64,000 nt of DNA from Nonomuraea roseoviolacea subsp. carminata (GCF_024172185.1 NZ_JAMZEC010000001.1:992001-1056000), one strand, 5' to 3'; counted from the first letter of the stretch, positions 11,037 to 19,917 are shown. Program-made: numbers and translations. The notes: generated by a model from the letters alone, not told the origin.

Positions 11037-11702
11037 ATGCGAGTTCTCCTGGTCGAAGACGACGATCGGCTCGCCTCCGCGCTCACCACGGCCCTCGCCC
11101 GCCACGGCCACCAGGTCGCGCGGGCGGGGCTGGCCGTCGACGCCCTCCGCCTCGCGGGGGGCGTCGACTTCGTCCTGCTGGATCTGGGCCTGCCCGACAT
11201 GGACGGTCTCGACGTGCTGCGCCGCCTGCGCCGTGTGTCGGCGGTCCCGGTGATCGTGGTGACCGCCCGGACCGAGGAGCGCGAGGTGCTGCGCGGGCTG
11301 CGCTCGGGCGCCGACGACTACCTGGTCAAGCCGTTCCGCACGGTGGAGCTGATGGCCAGGATGGAGGCCGTCGTGCGGCGCGGCACCCGGCCGATGCCCG
11401 ATCGCGGACAGGTGGTGAGCGTCGGCGACGTCCACATCGACCTCGTCGCCCGCCAGGTCACCGTGGCGGGGGCGGCGGTGACCCTGACCCGGCGCGAGTT
11501 CGACGTGCTGGCCCTGCTGGCCCGCGAGCCGGGCGTGGTGCGCAGCCGCGAGGAGATCCTCGACGAGGTCTGGGGCGACCCGCTGCTGTCGGCGTCGCGC
11601 TCGCTCGACGTCCACGTCGCGGGCCTGCGCTCGAAGACCGGCCGGCCCGGCCTGGTCGAGACGCTGCGCGGCACGGGCTACCGCCTGGGCTCCGGCGCGT
11701 GA
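11037..11702 (+). CDS. OmpR/PhoB-family response regulator
   Basis: A 221-residue regulator. The receiver domain has the acidic pair ED at 7-8, the phosphoacceptor D49 in LLDLGLPDMDG and K98 in VKPF. The C-terminal half is a winged helix (LTRREFDVLALL through GTGYRLG). The ATG follows a leaderless-type -10 box by seven bases. The stop overlaps the GTG of the sensor kinase gene. Position beside a TAXI binding protein and an MHS symporter suggests a role in carboxylate sensing, like TctD, but this is inference. Confidence 0.92.
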   Translation: MRVLLVEDDDRLASALTTALARHGHQVARAGLAVDALRLAGGVDFVLLDLGLPDMDGLDVLRRLRRVSAVPVIVVTARTEEREVLRGLRSGADDYLVKPFRTVELMARMEAVVRRGTRPMPDRGQVVSVGDVHIDLVARQVTVAGAAVTLTRREFDVLALLAREPGVVRSREEILDEVWGDPLLSASRSLDVHVAGLRSKTGRPGLVETLRGTGYRLGSGA

Positions 11703-13036
11703 ACTCCCGCCTGGTGATCACGTTCACCACGCTGATCGCGATCCTCATCACGGCGCTGGCCGTGCCCCTGGCCCTCTCCTACGCCTCCCACCGCACCAAC
11801 CGGCTGCTGCTGGACCGCCGCGCCGACGCCACCCGCTTCGCGGAGCTGGCCGACCAGGCGACCCGCGAGGGCGACCACACGAGCCTGACCTCCGAGGTGG
11901 TCCGCTACGCCGAGCTGTACGGCGCGGCCGTGCGGGTGCGCGACCGGGGCGGTCGCGTGCTCGTCACGGCCGGCCGGTTCGAGGCCGACGACACCGAGCC
12001 CACGCGGCTCGCGCTGTCCGGCCGCACCACCGAGGACCTGCCCATGGTCGACCCGTTCGGCCCGGCCAGCGTGCTGCTGGCCGAGCCGGCGGGCCGCGAT
12101 GCCCAGCTCTCGGGCGCGGTGCTGCTCCAGGCCCGCACCGACCAGGCCCGGCTGGACGTCGGGATGGTGTGGGGCGCGCTGGCGCTCGGCTCGCTGATCG
12201 CGCTGGCCTACGGCGTGCTGGCGGCGCGCCGGCTGGCCCGCTGGATTTTGCGGCCGGTCACCGAGCTGGACCGCACGACGCGGGCCATCGCCGAGGGCCA
12301 TCTGGACGCCCGCGCGCACCCGGGCGTCGGCCCCACGGAGCTGCGGCGGCTGGAGGAGCGGTTCAACGCGATGGCCGACGCCCTGTCGGGGGCGATGGAG
12401 CGGCAGCGGGCCTTCGTCGCCGACGCCTCCCACGAGCTGCGCACGCCGCTGACCGTGCTGGGGCTGCGGCTGGAGAACCTGGAGCCGCACCTGCGCGACG
12501 AGGGCTCGGCCGAGTTCGAGGAGGCCATGGCCGAGCTGGACCGGCTGGCCGTGCTCGTCGAGGACCTGCTGGCGCTGGCCCGGGTGGAGGCGGGCGCGAT
12601 CGCCGACGACAAGGAGGTCGAGCTGGCGCCCCGGCTCGGGGTGTGGCGCGAGGTGTACGCGGCCAAGGACATCACCCTGGACATGGACGTACCAGAAATG
12701 TCGGTCGTGCCGGAGGCGGCGGCCAGGATCGCGGACATAGCCCTCGACAACGCCCAGAAGTTCGTGCCGCCGGGCGGCACGGTGACCGTCACCCTGCGCG
12801 ACGGGGTGCTGCGCGTCGCCGACGACGGGCCGGGGCTCGCCGAGGAGGAGCGGGCCGACGCGCTCGGCCGCTTCTGGCGCTCGGTCAGCCACGCCAACGT
12901 GCCGGGCAGCGGGCTCGGGCTGGCGATCGCCGCCGAGCTGGCCAAGGCGTGCGGAGCGACGCTGTCGCTGCTGCCGGCCGACCCTCACGGCCTGGTGGTG
13001 GAGCTGCGCCTGCCCGAGCAGTACGCGGCGGGCTGA
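11699..13036 (+). CDS. Sensor histidine kinase
   Basis: The partner of the preceding regulator, 445 residues, membrane-bound. TM1 is at about 6-28 and TM2 at about 155-176; between them is an extracytoplasmic sensor domain of about 125 residues. A HAMP linker follows, then the dimerisation domain with the phosphorylated His245 in SHELRTPL and an ATPase domain with N351 (DNAQKF) and GSGLGL. The GTG start overlaps the regulator's TGA as GTGA, so translation is coupled. The signal is unknown. Confidence 0.92.
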   Translation: MNSRLVITFTTLIAILITALAVPLALSYASHRTNRLLLDRRADATRFAELADQATREGDHTSLTSEVVRYAELYGAAVRVRDRGGRVLVTAGRFEADDTEPTRLALSGRTTEDLPMVDPFGPASVLLAEPAGRDAQLSGAVLLQARTDQARLDVGMVWGALALGSLIALAYGVLAARRLARWILRPVTELDRTTRAIAEGHLDARAHPGVGPTELRRLEERFNAMADALSGAMERQRAFVADASHELRTPLTVLGLRLENLEPHLRDEGSAEFEEAMAELDRLAVLVEDLLALARVEAGAIADDKEVELAPRLGVWREVYAAKDITLDMDVPEMSVVPEAAARIADIALDNAQKFVPPGGTVTVTLRDGVLRVADDGPGLAEEERADALGRFWRSVSHANVPGSGLGLAIAAELAKACGATLSLLPADPHGLVVELRLPEQYAAG

Positions 13037-13051
13037 GAGAGCTCCCGGGCC

Positions 13052-13957
13052 TCAGCCGTAGACGGAGCGGTAGTAGCGGGCCGCGCCCGGGTGGAGCGGG
13101 ACGATGCCGGTCCCTATGGCGTACCTCTTGTCCAGCCGGCCACCGGGCGCCGAAGGGGCCTGGAGCCGGTCACGGGCCCGGAAGAGCGTGTCCGTCACGG
13201 TGTAGGCGGCGTCCTCGGGCAGGTCGCGGCGGCACATCAGGTAGCTCGGGGTGCCGACGGTCGGCACGGGCAGCGTCCCCGCGTACACGCCGGCCGGGAC
13301 GTCCGCCGGTTCGTAGACCGGCCCGTACGTGCGGCGCAGCACCGGCACCAGCGACTCCAGCGGGACGAGCCTGATGCCCTCGGTCGCGGCGAGCGCCGGG
13401 GTCGGGACGCCGCCCGACCAGAAGAACGCGTCGACGTCCCCCTCGCGCAGCGCGAGGATGGAGGCGTCCAGCCCGAGCCGGAGCGCCCCCGCGCTCGGCA
13501 GGCCCGCGGCCGACAGCACCCGCGCGGCCGTCACCGCGGTGCCCGATCCCTCGGCGCCGATGGACACCACCCGCCGGGCCAGGTCCTTCGGCTCGAAGAT
13601 CGCCGAGTCGTGGCGGACCACCAGGTGGACGTAGTTCATGTACATCCTGGCCAGCGCCGCGACGGGCTGGTGGCGCACCCGCACCGCGTCGTCGGCGCTG
13701 TCGGCCAGCGAGAAGCCGACGTCGGCGCGGCCGTCGGCGAGCATCTGGAGGTTCTGCACGCTGGCCGCCGTCTTGATCACCTGCACCGCGACGCCGTCAC
13801 GCCGCAGCTCGGCCGCGAACCGGTCGCCCAGCACCTCGTACGGACCGCCCGCCAGCCCGGTCGCCAGCCGGATCGTGTGCTCCGCGTCCTCGGCCGGCGC
13901 GCAGCCCGTGGCCGCGAGCGAGGTGAGCACCAGGAAGGCGCGGCGGGACATCGGCAC
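13052..13957 (-). CDS. TAXI-family TRAP solute-binding lipoprotein
   Basis: A 301-residue extracytoplasmic binding protein. The N-terminus has a twin-arginine motif (SRRAFL) followed by a lipobox (LAATGC, Cys19), so it is probably exported by Tat and lipid-anchored. The mature part matches TAXI binding proteins (GLAGGPYEVLGDRFA, GSGTAVTAARVL). No TRAP membrane subunits are encoded nearby, so it may serve the adjacent two-component system as a sensor accessory or work with a distant permease. It converges on the kinase gene with only 15 bases between them. The GTG start follows TAGCGT (complement of 13964-13969) by six bases, hence leaderless. Confidence 0.87.
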   Translation of the reverse strand: MPMSRRAFLVLTSLAATGCAPAEDAEHTIRLATGLAGGPYEVLGDRFAAELRRDGVAVQVIKTAASVQNLQMLADGRADVGFSLADSADDAVRVRHQPVAALARMYMNYVHLVVRHDSAIFEPKDLARRVVSIGAEGSGTAVTAARVLSAAGLPSAGALRLGLDASILALREGDVDAFFWSGGVPTPALAATEGIRLVPLESLVPVLRRTYGPVYEPADVPAGVYAGTLPVPTVGTPSYLMCRRDLPEDAAYTVTDTLFRARDRLQAPSAPGGRLDKRYAIGTGIVPLHPGAARYYRSVYG

Positions 13958-13992
13958 GATCTCACGCTATCGAATCACGCAGAATGAGAGAT

Positions 13993-14718
13993 ATGACCCA
14001 ACGGGACGCACTTCTCCGGATCGCCCCGGAGCTGCGGATGTTCCTGCCCGTGAGCCGCCGCCAGGAGTGGCAGCGGGTGACTCCGGACGGCAGCTCCACC
14101 CTCGGGCACCACGTCGAGTCGGTCGGCATCCCCCTGACCGAGGTCGGCCCCATGACCGTCGAGGGCCGCGGAGTCGCCCCCTCCCACCAGCTCGCCGCCG
14201 GCGACGTCGTCGAGGTCGCCCCGGTGCCGCGCCCCCAGCAGCTCCCCCGCGAGCCGCGGTTCCTGCTGGACGTCCACCTCGGCACGCTGGCCCGGCGGCT
14301 GCGGCTGCTCGGCATCGACACGGCCTACCACAACGACATGGACGACCCGGCGCTCGTCGTCCAGGCCAACGAGGAGCGGCGGGTGCTGCTCACCCAGGAC
14401 CGCGGCCTGCTGCGCCGCCGCGCCCTGTGGCTCGGCGCGTACGTGCGCGGCTCGCGGCCCCAGGACCAGCTCCGCGACCTGATGGAGCGCTTCGCACCGC
14501 CCCTGCGGCCGTGGACGCGCTGCACGGCCTGCAACGGCGAGCTGACCCCCGCCGACAAGGAGGCGGTGGCCGCGCGCCTGGAGGCGGGGACGAGGCGCAG
14601 CTACGACGCGTACGGGCAGTGCCGGGCGTGCGGCCAGGTGTACTGGCACGGAGCGCACAGCGATCACCTGGAGGAGATCGTCCGCACGGCCCGTGCGTGG
14701 GCGGGCAGCCTCTCCTGA
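13993..14718 (+). CDS. Mut7-C RNase-domain protein with ubiquitin-like N-terminus
   Basis: A 241-residue protein. The first 80 residues look like a ThiS/MoaD ubiquitin-like domain and the rest is a Mut7-C PIN-type RNase domain (FLLDVHLGTLARRLRLLG, then LTQDRGLLRR), with a zinc ribbon made by CTAC and CRAC in the C-terminal part. Function in bacteria is not settled; toxin-like or RNA-processing roles are guessed from the fold. The ATG at 13993 lies seven bases after CAGAAT and is preferred over the ATG nine bases earlier. It is divergent from the TAXI gene. Confidence 0.84.
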   Translation: MTQRDALLRIAPELRMFLPVSRRQEWQRVTPDGSSTLGHHVESVGIPLTEVGPMTVEGRGVAPSHQLAAGDVVEVAPVPRPQQLPREPRFLLDVHLGTLARRLRLLGIDTAYHNDMDDPALVVQANEERRVLLTQDRGLLRRRALWLGAYVRGSRPQDQLRDLMERFAPPLRPWTRCTACNGELTPADKEAVAARLEAGTRRSYDAYGQCRACGQVYWHGAHSDHLEEIVRTARAWAGSLS

Positions 14719-14791
14719 CCTCACGGGCGCTCTGCCCGTCGCTCTGCCCGTCGCTCTGGCCGGGGCGGCGTCGCCGTCCTAAGGTGGCCGT

Positions 14792-15286
14792 GTGGCCGAT
14801 CCCCTTCAGCCGGGCCCCCGTCAGGGCAGGATCAGACGCGGCAGGCGCGGGTACGCGCTGGCCGTCAGCGTGGCCGCGGCGCTGCTCGTGCTCTGCGCCG
14901 TCCTGCCGTGGGCGGGCATCGAGGCCAGAAGTGAGGTCATCGGCGGCGGTCTCACCAGCGACGTGCGGGGCGTGGACGCCGGGCTCGGCGTCTTCACCCT
15001 GGTCGCGGGGCTGGTGGCGCTGGCGCTCGGGGTGGCGGGGCTGCTGGGCCGCCGCCCGTGGGTGGCCGCCCTCGCGGCGCTGCCGGGGGCGTTCGCGACC
15101 GTGCTGCTGGTGATGTTCGCGGCCGACCCGGGCGGCGTGACCGGCCGGGTCTCGCTCGACCTGGGCGGGATGCTGTCGGTGGGGCCGGTCATCAGGTACG
15201 GGTGGTTCGCGGCGCTGGCCAGCTCGCTGGCGCTGGTCCTGTTCGCCGTGCTGGCCGCCGCGCGCCGCTCCCCCGCGACCGGCTGA
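14792..15286 (+). CDS. Four-TM membrane protein of unknown function
   Basis: A 164-residue protein with a basic N-terminus and four predicted membrane segments (about 21-44, 66-87, 91-111 and 135-158). The size and topology resemble the Trp-biosynthesis-associated membrane proteins of actinobacteria, but no trp gene is near and I do not assign it. The GTG start lies six bases after TAAGGT (14780-14785), so the mRNA is probably leaderless. It converges on era. Confidence 0.72.
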   Translation: MADPLQPGPRQGRIRRGRRGYALAVSVAAALLVLCAVLPWAGIEARSEVIGGGLTSDVRGVDAGLGVFTLVAGLVALALGVAGLLGRRPWVAALAALPGAFATVLLVMFAADPGGVTGRVSLDLGGMLSVGPVIRYGWFAALASSLALVLFAVLAAARRSPATG

Positions 15287-15305
15287 CGACGGCGCGAGGC
15301 CCCCC

Positions 15306-15359
15306 GATCAGCCGGAGCAGCCCGATCAGCCCGGTCAGTCGGAGCAGCCGGATCAGTCG
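15306..15359. repeat. Two imperfect 27-bp tandem copies
   Basis: GATCAG-rich units at 15306-15332 and 15333-15359 lie between convergent genes, and the second unit contains the era stop codon. Confidence 0.45.
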
Positions 15360-16279
15360 TAGAAGCCGAGCCGGCGCAGCTGCTTGGGGTCGCGCTGCCA
15401 GTCCTTGGCGACGCTGATGCGCAGGTCGAGGTAGACCCGGGTGCCGAGCAGCGCCTCGATCTGCTGGCGGGCCCGCGTGCCCACGTCGCGCAGCCGCTCG
15501 CCCTTGTGCCCGATGACGATGGCCTTCTGCGACGGCCGTTCGACGAACATGTGGGCGTAGATGTCGAGCAGGTCGTCGCGGCCCTCGCGCGGCAGCATCT
15601 CGTCGACCACCACGGCGATCGAGTGCGGCAGCTCGTCGCGGACGCCCTCCAGCGCCGCCTCCCTGATCAGCTCGCCGACCAGCACCTGCTCGGGCTCGTC
15701 GGTGAGCTGCCCCCCCTCGTACAGCGGTGGGGACTCGGGCAGGTGCTCGATGAGCACGTCGCCGAGCACGTCGAGCTGGTCGCCCCGCTCGGCCGACACG
15801 GGCACGATCGCGGCGAACTCCGCGACCTGCGACACGGCGAGGAGCTGCTCGGCGATCTGCTCCTTGGTGGCCAGATCGCACTTGGTGACCACGGCAACCA
15901 CCGGGGTGCGCTTGACGGCGGCGAGCTTGTCGGCGATGAACCGGTCGCCCTTGCCGATCGGCTCGTTGGCCGGCACGCAGAAGCCGATGACGTCGACCTC
16001 GGTCAGCGTGGACAGCACCAGGCTGTCGAGCCGCTCACCGAGCAGGGTGCGCGGCCGGTGCAGCCCGGGGGTGTCGACGATGACGATCTGGGCGTCGGGC
16101 CGGTGGACGATGCCGCGGATGACCCGGCGGGTGGTCTGCGGCTTGGACGAGGTGATCGCGACCTTCGTGCCCACCAGGGCGTTCATCAACGTGGACTTGC
16201 CGACGTTGGGCCTTCCCACGAAGCAGGCGAATCCGGCGCGATGGTTGTCTGGCGAGGTCACTAGTGCATTGTCGCCCAT
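15353..16279 (-). CDS. era: GTPase Era
   Basis: An essential GTPase that binds 16S rRNA and assists 30S maturation, 308 residues. The P-loop GRPNVGKST is at 22-30, with DTPG and TKCD following, and a C-terminal KH domain with IGHKG. The start overlaps the NUDIX stop by one base. It belongs to the conserved block phoH, ybeY, CNNM, era seen in actinobacteria, here with a deaminase-like and a NUDIX gene inserted before it. Confidence 0.97.
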   Translation of the reverse strand: MGDNALVTSPDNHRAGFACFVGRPNVGKSTLMNALVGTKVAITSSKPQTTRRVIRGIVHRPDAQIVIVDTPGLHRPRTLLGERLDSLVLSTLTEVDVIGFCVPANEPIGKGDRFIADKLAAVKRTPVVAVVTKCDLATKEQIAEQLLAVSQVAEFAAIVPVSAERGDQLDVLGDVLIEHLPESPPLYEGGQLTDEPEQVLVGELIREAALEGVRDELPHSIAVVVDEMLPREGRDDLLDIYAHMFVERPSQKAIVIGHKGERLRDVGTRARQQIEALLGTRVYLDLRISVAKDWQRDPKQLRRLGFYD

Positions 16280-16755
16280 CAGCGGGTCTGCCCGCGCCAC
16301 CAGGCGAACACCTCGGGCAGCACGCGGGGCGACCACGGCGTCATCGCCAGCCCCGCCAGCTCCTCCTCGGTGACCCACCGGTAGTCGGTGATCTCGTCGC
16401 CGTCGGGCTGCGGGACGCCGGAGGCGAGCGCGCAGCCGTACACGGCGATCATGTACTGGCACCGGTGGCCGTTGGGGTAGACGGCGTGGAACTCGGGGCC
16501 GCTGTACACGCCGATCACGCCGCGCACCTCGACCTCGACGCCCAGCTCCTCGCGCAGCTCCCTGACCACGGCCTCCTCGGGCCGCTCGTCCGGGTCGAGC
16601 ATGCCGCCGGGCGCGGCCCACAGCCCGACGTCGCCGTGGCGGGCCAGCAGCAGCCGCCCCGACCCGTCGAACACGCATCCGCACACCGACGGCAGCAACA
16701 GCAGGTCGGAGCCGACCTTCGCGCGCAGCCCGGCGAGGTACGGCGACATCGGCAT
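16279..16755 (-). CDS. NUDIX hydrolase
   Basis: A 158-residue NUDIX pyrophosphohydrolase. The full signature GX5EX7REUXEEXGU is present in the segment that starts GGMLDPDERPEE and ends RELREELGV. The specific nucleotide or coenzyme substrate cannot be told. It sits between a deaminase-like gene (one base before its ATG) and era (one-base overlap), so it is co-transcribed and probably coupled to both. Confidence 0.93.
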   Translation of the reverse strand: MPMSPYLAGLRAKVGSDLLLLPSVCGCVFDGSGRLLLARHGDVGLWAAPGGMLDPDERPEEAVVRELREELGVEVEVRGVIGVYSGPEFHAVYPNGHRCQYMIAVYGCALASGVPQPDGDEITDYRWVTEEELAGLAMTPWSPRVLPEVFAWWRGQTR

Positions 16756-16756
16756 G

Positions 16757-17077
16757 TCAGCTCCGCAGGGTGCCGTCGGGGCCGGCCACGAGCAGCGCCT
16801 TGACGCCCAGCTCGCGGGCGACCTCCTCGTCGGCGGGGCTCGGGCCGTCGCCCGCGGTGACGAGCGCGACGGCCTCCAGGGACTGCGCGCCGCTGGAGAC
16901 GGCCATCGCGACGGCCACCTGCACAGCCGACAGCCGCAGGGAGGAGAGCGCGACGTCGGTCGCGGAGTAGGTGCGGCCGGTCTCGTCGCGCACGGCGGCG
17001 CCCTCGGCGGAGCCGTTGCGGGCGCGCGCGGCGCGGGCCAGCGTGATGATCTTGCTGTCTTCGGGATCGAGAGTCAC
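16757..17077 (-). CDS. Cytidine deaminase-fold protein without zinc motifs
   Basis: A 106-residue protein of the deaminase-like type found beside era in actinobacteria. The helix-strand pattern (SSLRLSAVQVAVAMAVSSGA, LEAVALVTAG) fits the fold, but the H/C-A-E and P-C-x-x-C zinc motifs of active cytidine deaminases are absent, so it is unlikely to be catalytic. The GTG at 17077 is seven bases after TAGTCT (complement of 17085-17090), whose TAG is the stop codon of the upstream lipoprotein gene; a GTG six bases earlier is too close to that box. Confidence 0.72.
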   Translation of the reverse strand: MTLDPEDSKIITLARAARARNGSAEGAAVRDETGRTYSATDVALSSLRLSAVQVAVAMAVSSGAQSLEAVALVTAGDGPSPADEEVARELGVKALLVAGPDGTLRS

Positions 17078-17087
17078 GGGCACCAGA

Positions 17088-17756
17088 CTAGGCGCTGGCC
17101 ATCTTCAGGACGGCGCCGACCAGTCGTTCGGTGCTCGCCCGCTCGACGCTGGCCATGCCGCTGTGCACGATCGAGACGAGCGTGTCGCCCGCGCGGGCGA
17201 GCACGACGTCCATCGTGTACGGGTATCCGCGCAGCTTCCCGCGCAGCCGGGCGCTCACGGCCTCGTCGCCGGGCGCCTCGACCGGCAGCGAGCGCAGCCG
17301 CAGCCGCGTGCCGCCGGGCGCCCGCACGGTCTGGCACTGCGCCAGCGAGCCGGCGAGCGCGTCGAGGTGGCTGCCGGCCTCGGAGCCCGAGTAGCGGGCC
17401 AGGCCCACGGCGACCTGCTCGCCCAGCTCGTCCCCCTGGTAGCTGACCGCCGCCTGCCCGGTGAGCGCCCGCAGGGGTGCGTGGCCCCCCGCGGGCTCCA
17501 GGATGGCGCGGCAGTCGCGGTCGGCCACCTTGAACGGCACCCGCCACGCCGCGCCGGCCCGGGGAGAGAACCCGTCGGGCAGCGCCTCCGGCCGTTCGAG
17601 CAGCGCGTGCAACCGGACCGACGCCCGGACGCTGGTACGCGAGGTGGTGTACGTGCCGGCGTGCCCGCCGCTTCTCCGCGCCTCGCAGGCCGCCAGTCCG
17701 CCGGCCAGGAGCGCGGCGACCGTGGCGAGCCCGATGATCCGCAGTCCGCGTCGCAT
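17088..17756 (-). CDS. Putative lipoprotein, sensor-like domain
   Basis: A 222-residue exported protein with a signal peptide ending in a lipobox (LAAC, Cys24). The mature part has two cysteines spaced as a likely disulfide (CRAIL, CQTV) and a pattern that recalls the PknH-type extracellular sensor domain, though I cannot confirm this. GGAGG precedes the ATG. The 5' side holds a long structured leader. The stop codon doubles as part of the next gene's -10 box. Confidence 0.66.
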   Translation of the reverse strand: MRRGLRIIGLATVAALLAGGLAACEARRSGGHAGTYTTSRTSVRASVRLHALLERPEALPDGFSPRAGAAWRVPFKVADRDCRAILEPAGGHAPLRALTGQAAVSYQGDELGEQVAVGLARYSGSEAGSHLDALAGSLAQCQTVRAPGGTRLRLRSLPVEAPGDEAVSARLRGKLRGYPYTMDVVLARAGDTLVSIVHSGMASVERASTERLVGAVLKMASA

Positions 17757-17835
17757 GATTACCTCCGCTCGCGGATCTCCCCGGGAGCCGAACAGGACAA
17801 CCCACCACAGTCACCAATAAAGCCTCAAACGCTGA

Positions 17836-18001
17836 AAGGGTGCCCTCGTCCGGCTTTACGGACGAGAGCACCCTTACGCCAAGCAACGCCGCGATCGTGA
17901 TGATCGAGACGTTGCCGCCCCCCGGGAGCGTCCTCCGGCCGCGAACCCCACCCGGCGTTCGGACGCTTCCCTCGTTCGACGCCCTCCGCACTGGGCGTCG
18001 A
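17836..18001 (-). ncRNA. Predicted structured leader RNA with terminator-like hairpin
   Basis: Four hairpins follow one another: TCGACGCCC/GGGCGTCGA (17976-18001), GGGAGCGTCC with GGACGCTTCCC (17924-17971, one bulge), GCAACG plus CGATC with GATCG plus CGTTGC (17883-17915), and a 16-bp stem with one mismatch (17836-17875) followed on the minus strand by a weak T-rich stretch. A plausible minus-strand promoter lies upstream and the lipoprotein gene starts 80 bases downstream. I do not recognise the RNA; it could be a riboswitch-like leader, an attenuator or a small RNA. Confidence 0.45.
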
Positions 18002-18032
18002 GACAAGACTGGGACACCCCGCTTGCAACCGG

Positions 18033-18060
18033 CTTGTAGAACACTTGCCACAACTGCCAA
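18033..18060 (-). promoter_or_regulatory. Possible promoter of the structured leader
   Basis: On the minus strand TTGGCA (complement of 18055-18060) and TACAAG (complement of 18033-18038) are separated by 16 bases. Transcription would start near 18026 and run through the hairpin series. Confidence 0.4.
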
Positions 18061-18145
18061 CAAATGCCGCACTGCTGCAATTCACCGGCGTGGGTGGCGG
18101 AGGGGCCGGAGTCAGTCCCGCTGTTCGGTGGTGGCGAGGCGGACG

Positions 18146-19444
18146 TCAGTCCTGCTGCTCGGCGGAGGCCGGGACGGTCTCGCCCTCCGGCCGCGTGACC
18201 CGGCGGACCACGACCGTGCTGATGCGGTTGCGGCGGCCCGCCAGGCTCTCGGCCGTGAGCTGGAGCCCGGCGACCTCCGCCTGCGAGCCGGCGATCGGCA
18301 CCCGGCCGAGCGCGTGGGCCAGCAGCCCGCCGACCGTCTCGACGTCGTCGACCTCGATCTCCGTGTCGAACAGCTCGCCCAGTTCGTCCACCGGCATGCG
18401 GGCGGTGACCCGCAGCGCCCCGTCGGGCATGGGCTCGACCCTCGGCGCCTCCTGGTCGTACTCGTCGGCGATCTCCCCGACGATCTCCTCCAGGACGTCC
18501 TCGATCGTGACCAGCCCGGCCGTGCCGCCGTACTCGTCGATGACGATCGCGAGGTGGATCTGCCGCGCCTGCATCTCGCGCAGGAGCTGGTCGATCGGCT
18601 TGCTCTCGGGCACGTACGTGGCCGGCCGCATGATCGAGTCGATCCGCTCGGCGCCGCCGTCCTGACCCGACTCGTGCACCCGGCGGATGATGTCCTTGAG
18701 GTAGGCGATGCCGACGACGTCGTCCTCGTTCTCCCCGACGACGGGGATGCGGGAGAAGCCGCTGCGCAGCGCCAGCGACAGAGCCTGGCTGAGCGTCTTG
18801 CCGCGCTCGATGAACACCATGTCGGTACGGGGCACCATGACCTCGCGCACCAGCGTGTCACCCAGCTCGAACACCGAGTGGATCATCTCGCGCTCGTCCG
18901 GCTCGATGACCCGGCGCTCCTCGGCCAGGTCGACCAGGTCGCGCAGCTCGGCCTCGGAGGTGAACGGGCCCTCGCGGAACCCCTTGCCGGGGGTCAGCGC
19001 GTTGCCCAGCAGGATGAGCAGCTTGGGCAGCGGGCCGAAGATCCGGGTCAGCCCGTAGACGATCGGCGCCCCGGCCAGCGCGATGGGCTCGGCGTGCTGG
19101 CGGCCCAGGGTGCGCGGCGAGACGCCGACGATGACGTAGCTGACCACGATCATGACGGCGGCGGCCGTCACGTACGCCCACCCCTGGTCGCCCAGGCGGT
19201 CGATGCTCAGCAGCGTGACGATCACCGTGGCGACCAGCTCGCAGCTCAGCCTGAGCAGCAGGAGCAGGTTGAGGTAGCGCGGCGGGTCGGTGACGATGGC
19301 CTGCAGCCGCACGGCGCCGCGCCTGCCCTCGCGCACGAACTCCTCCGCCCGCACCCGGGAGATGCGGGTCAGAGCCGTCTCCGCGCTGGCGATCAGGCCA
19401 CCGATCACCACGAGCGCGATGGCCAGGGGCAACCAGGCGTTCAC
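18146..19444 (-). CDS. CNNM/CorC-type membrane protein with CBS domains
   Basis: A 432-residue hemolysin C/CorC-like protein. The N-terminal 190 residues are a CNNM membrane domain with three to four hydrophobic segments, followed by a CBS pair (from about [12 protein letters not shown] to [12 protein letters not shown]) and a C-terminal CorC_HlyC domain. Relatives take part in magnesium or cobalt homeostasis. The GTG at 19444 overlaps the ybeY TGA as GTGA; an upstream GTG at 19468 is the alternative. It belongs to the phoH-ybeY-CNNM operon. Confidence 0.9.
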   Translation of the reverse strand: MNAWLPLAIALVVIGGLIASAETALTRISRVRAEEFVREGRRGAVRLQAIVTDPPRYLNLLLLLRLSCELVATVIVTLLSIDRLGDQGWAYVTAAAVMIVVSYVIVGVSPRTLGRQHAEPIALAGAPIVYGLTRIFGPLPKLLILLGNALTPGKGFREGPFTSEAELRDLVDLAEERRVIEPDEREMIHSVFELGDTLVREVMVPRTDMVFIERGKTLSQALSLALRSGFSRIPVVGENEDDVVGIAYLKDIIRRVHESGQDGGAERIDSIMRPATYVPESKPIDQLLREMQARQIHLAIVIDEYGGTAGLVTIEDVLEEIVGEIADEYDQEAPRVEPMPDGALRVTARMPVDELGELFDTEIEVDDVETVGGLLAHALGRVPIAGSQAEVAGLQLTAESLAGRRNRISTVVVRRVTRPEGETVPASAEQQD

Positions 19445-19917
19445 CGCGGGTCGCGCACCTCCTGCCACGCCTCCAGCAGCCGCGCCTGCAGGCCGAACAT
19501 CTCCTTGTGCTCCTCAGGCTCGGCGTGGTCGTAGCCGAGCAGGTGCAGGATGCCGTGCGTGCACAGCAGCTCCAGCTCGTCGCGGGTGGAGTGGCCGGCC
19601 TCCTCGGCCTGCCGGGCCGCGACCTGCGGGCAGAGCACCACGTCGCCGAGCAGCGCCGGGTCGGCGGGCGCGTCGCCGTCGCCGCGCGCCCCGCCGCCCG
19701 GGCGCAGCTCGTCCATGGGGAAGGCGAGGACGTCCGTGGGACCGGGCTCGCCCATCCACTTCTCGTGCAGCTCCGCCATGGCGTTCTCGTCGACCACCAT
19801 GATGGACATCTCGGCGAGCGGGTTGATGCCCATCTCGCCGAGCACGTGGGCGGCGAGGCGGACGATGTTCTCCTCGTCGACCTCGACGCCCGACTCGTTG
19901 TTGATCTCGATGCTCAT
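19441..19917 (-). CDS. ybeY: Endoribonuclease YbeY
   Basis: A metal-dependent RNase that works in 16S rRNA 3' maturation and ribosome quality control, 158 residues. The zinc site H-x3-H-x5-H is complete in [13 protein letters not shown] short Gly/Asp-rich insertion ([13 protein letters not shown]) follows the DVLAFPMDE strand, as is common in actinobacteria. It overlaps phoH upstream and the CNNM gene downstream by four bases each. Confidence 0.96.
   Translation of the reverse strand: MSIEINNESGVEVDEENIVRLAAHVLGEMGINPLAEMSIMVVDENAMAELHEKWMGEPGPTDVLAFPMDELRPGGGARGDGDAPADPALLGDVVLCPQVAARQAEEAGHSTRDELELLCTHGILHLLGYDHAEPEEHKEMFGLQARLLEAWQEVRDPR

Noticed and set aside
17836..18060. 6S RNA, tmRNA, RNase P RNA or SRP RNA
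   Set aside because: The length, the separate hairpins and the absence of the conserved cores or CCA end do not fit any of these.
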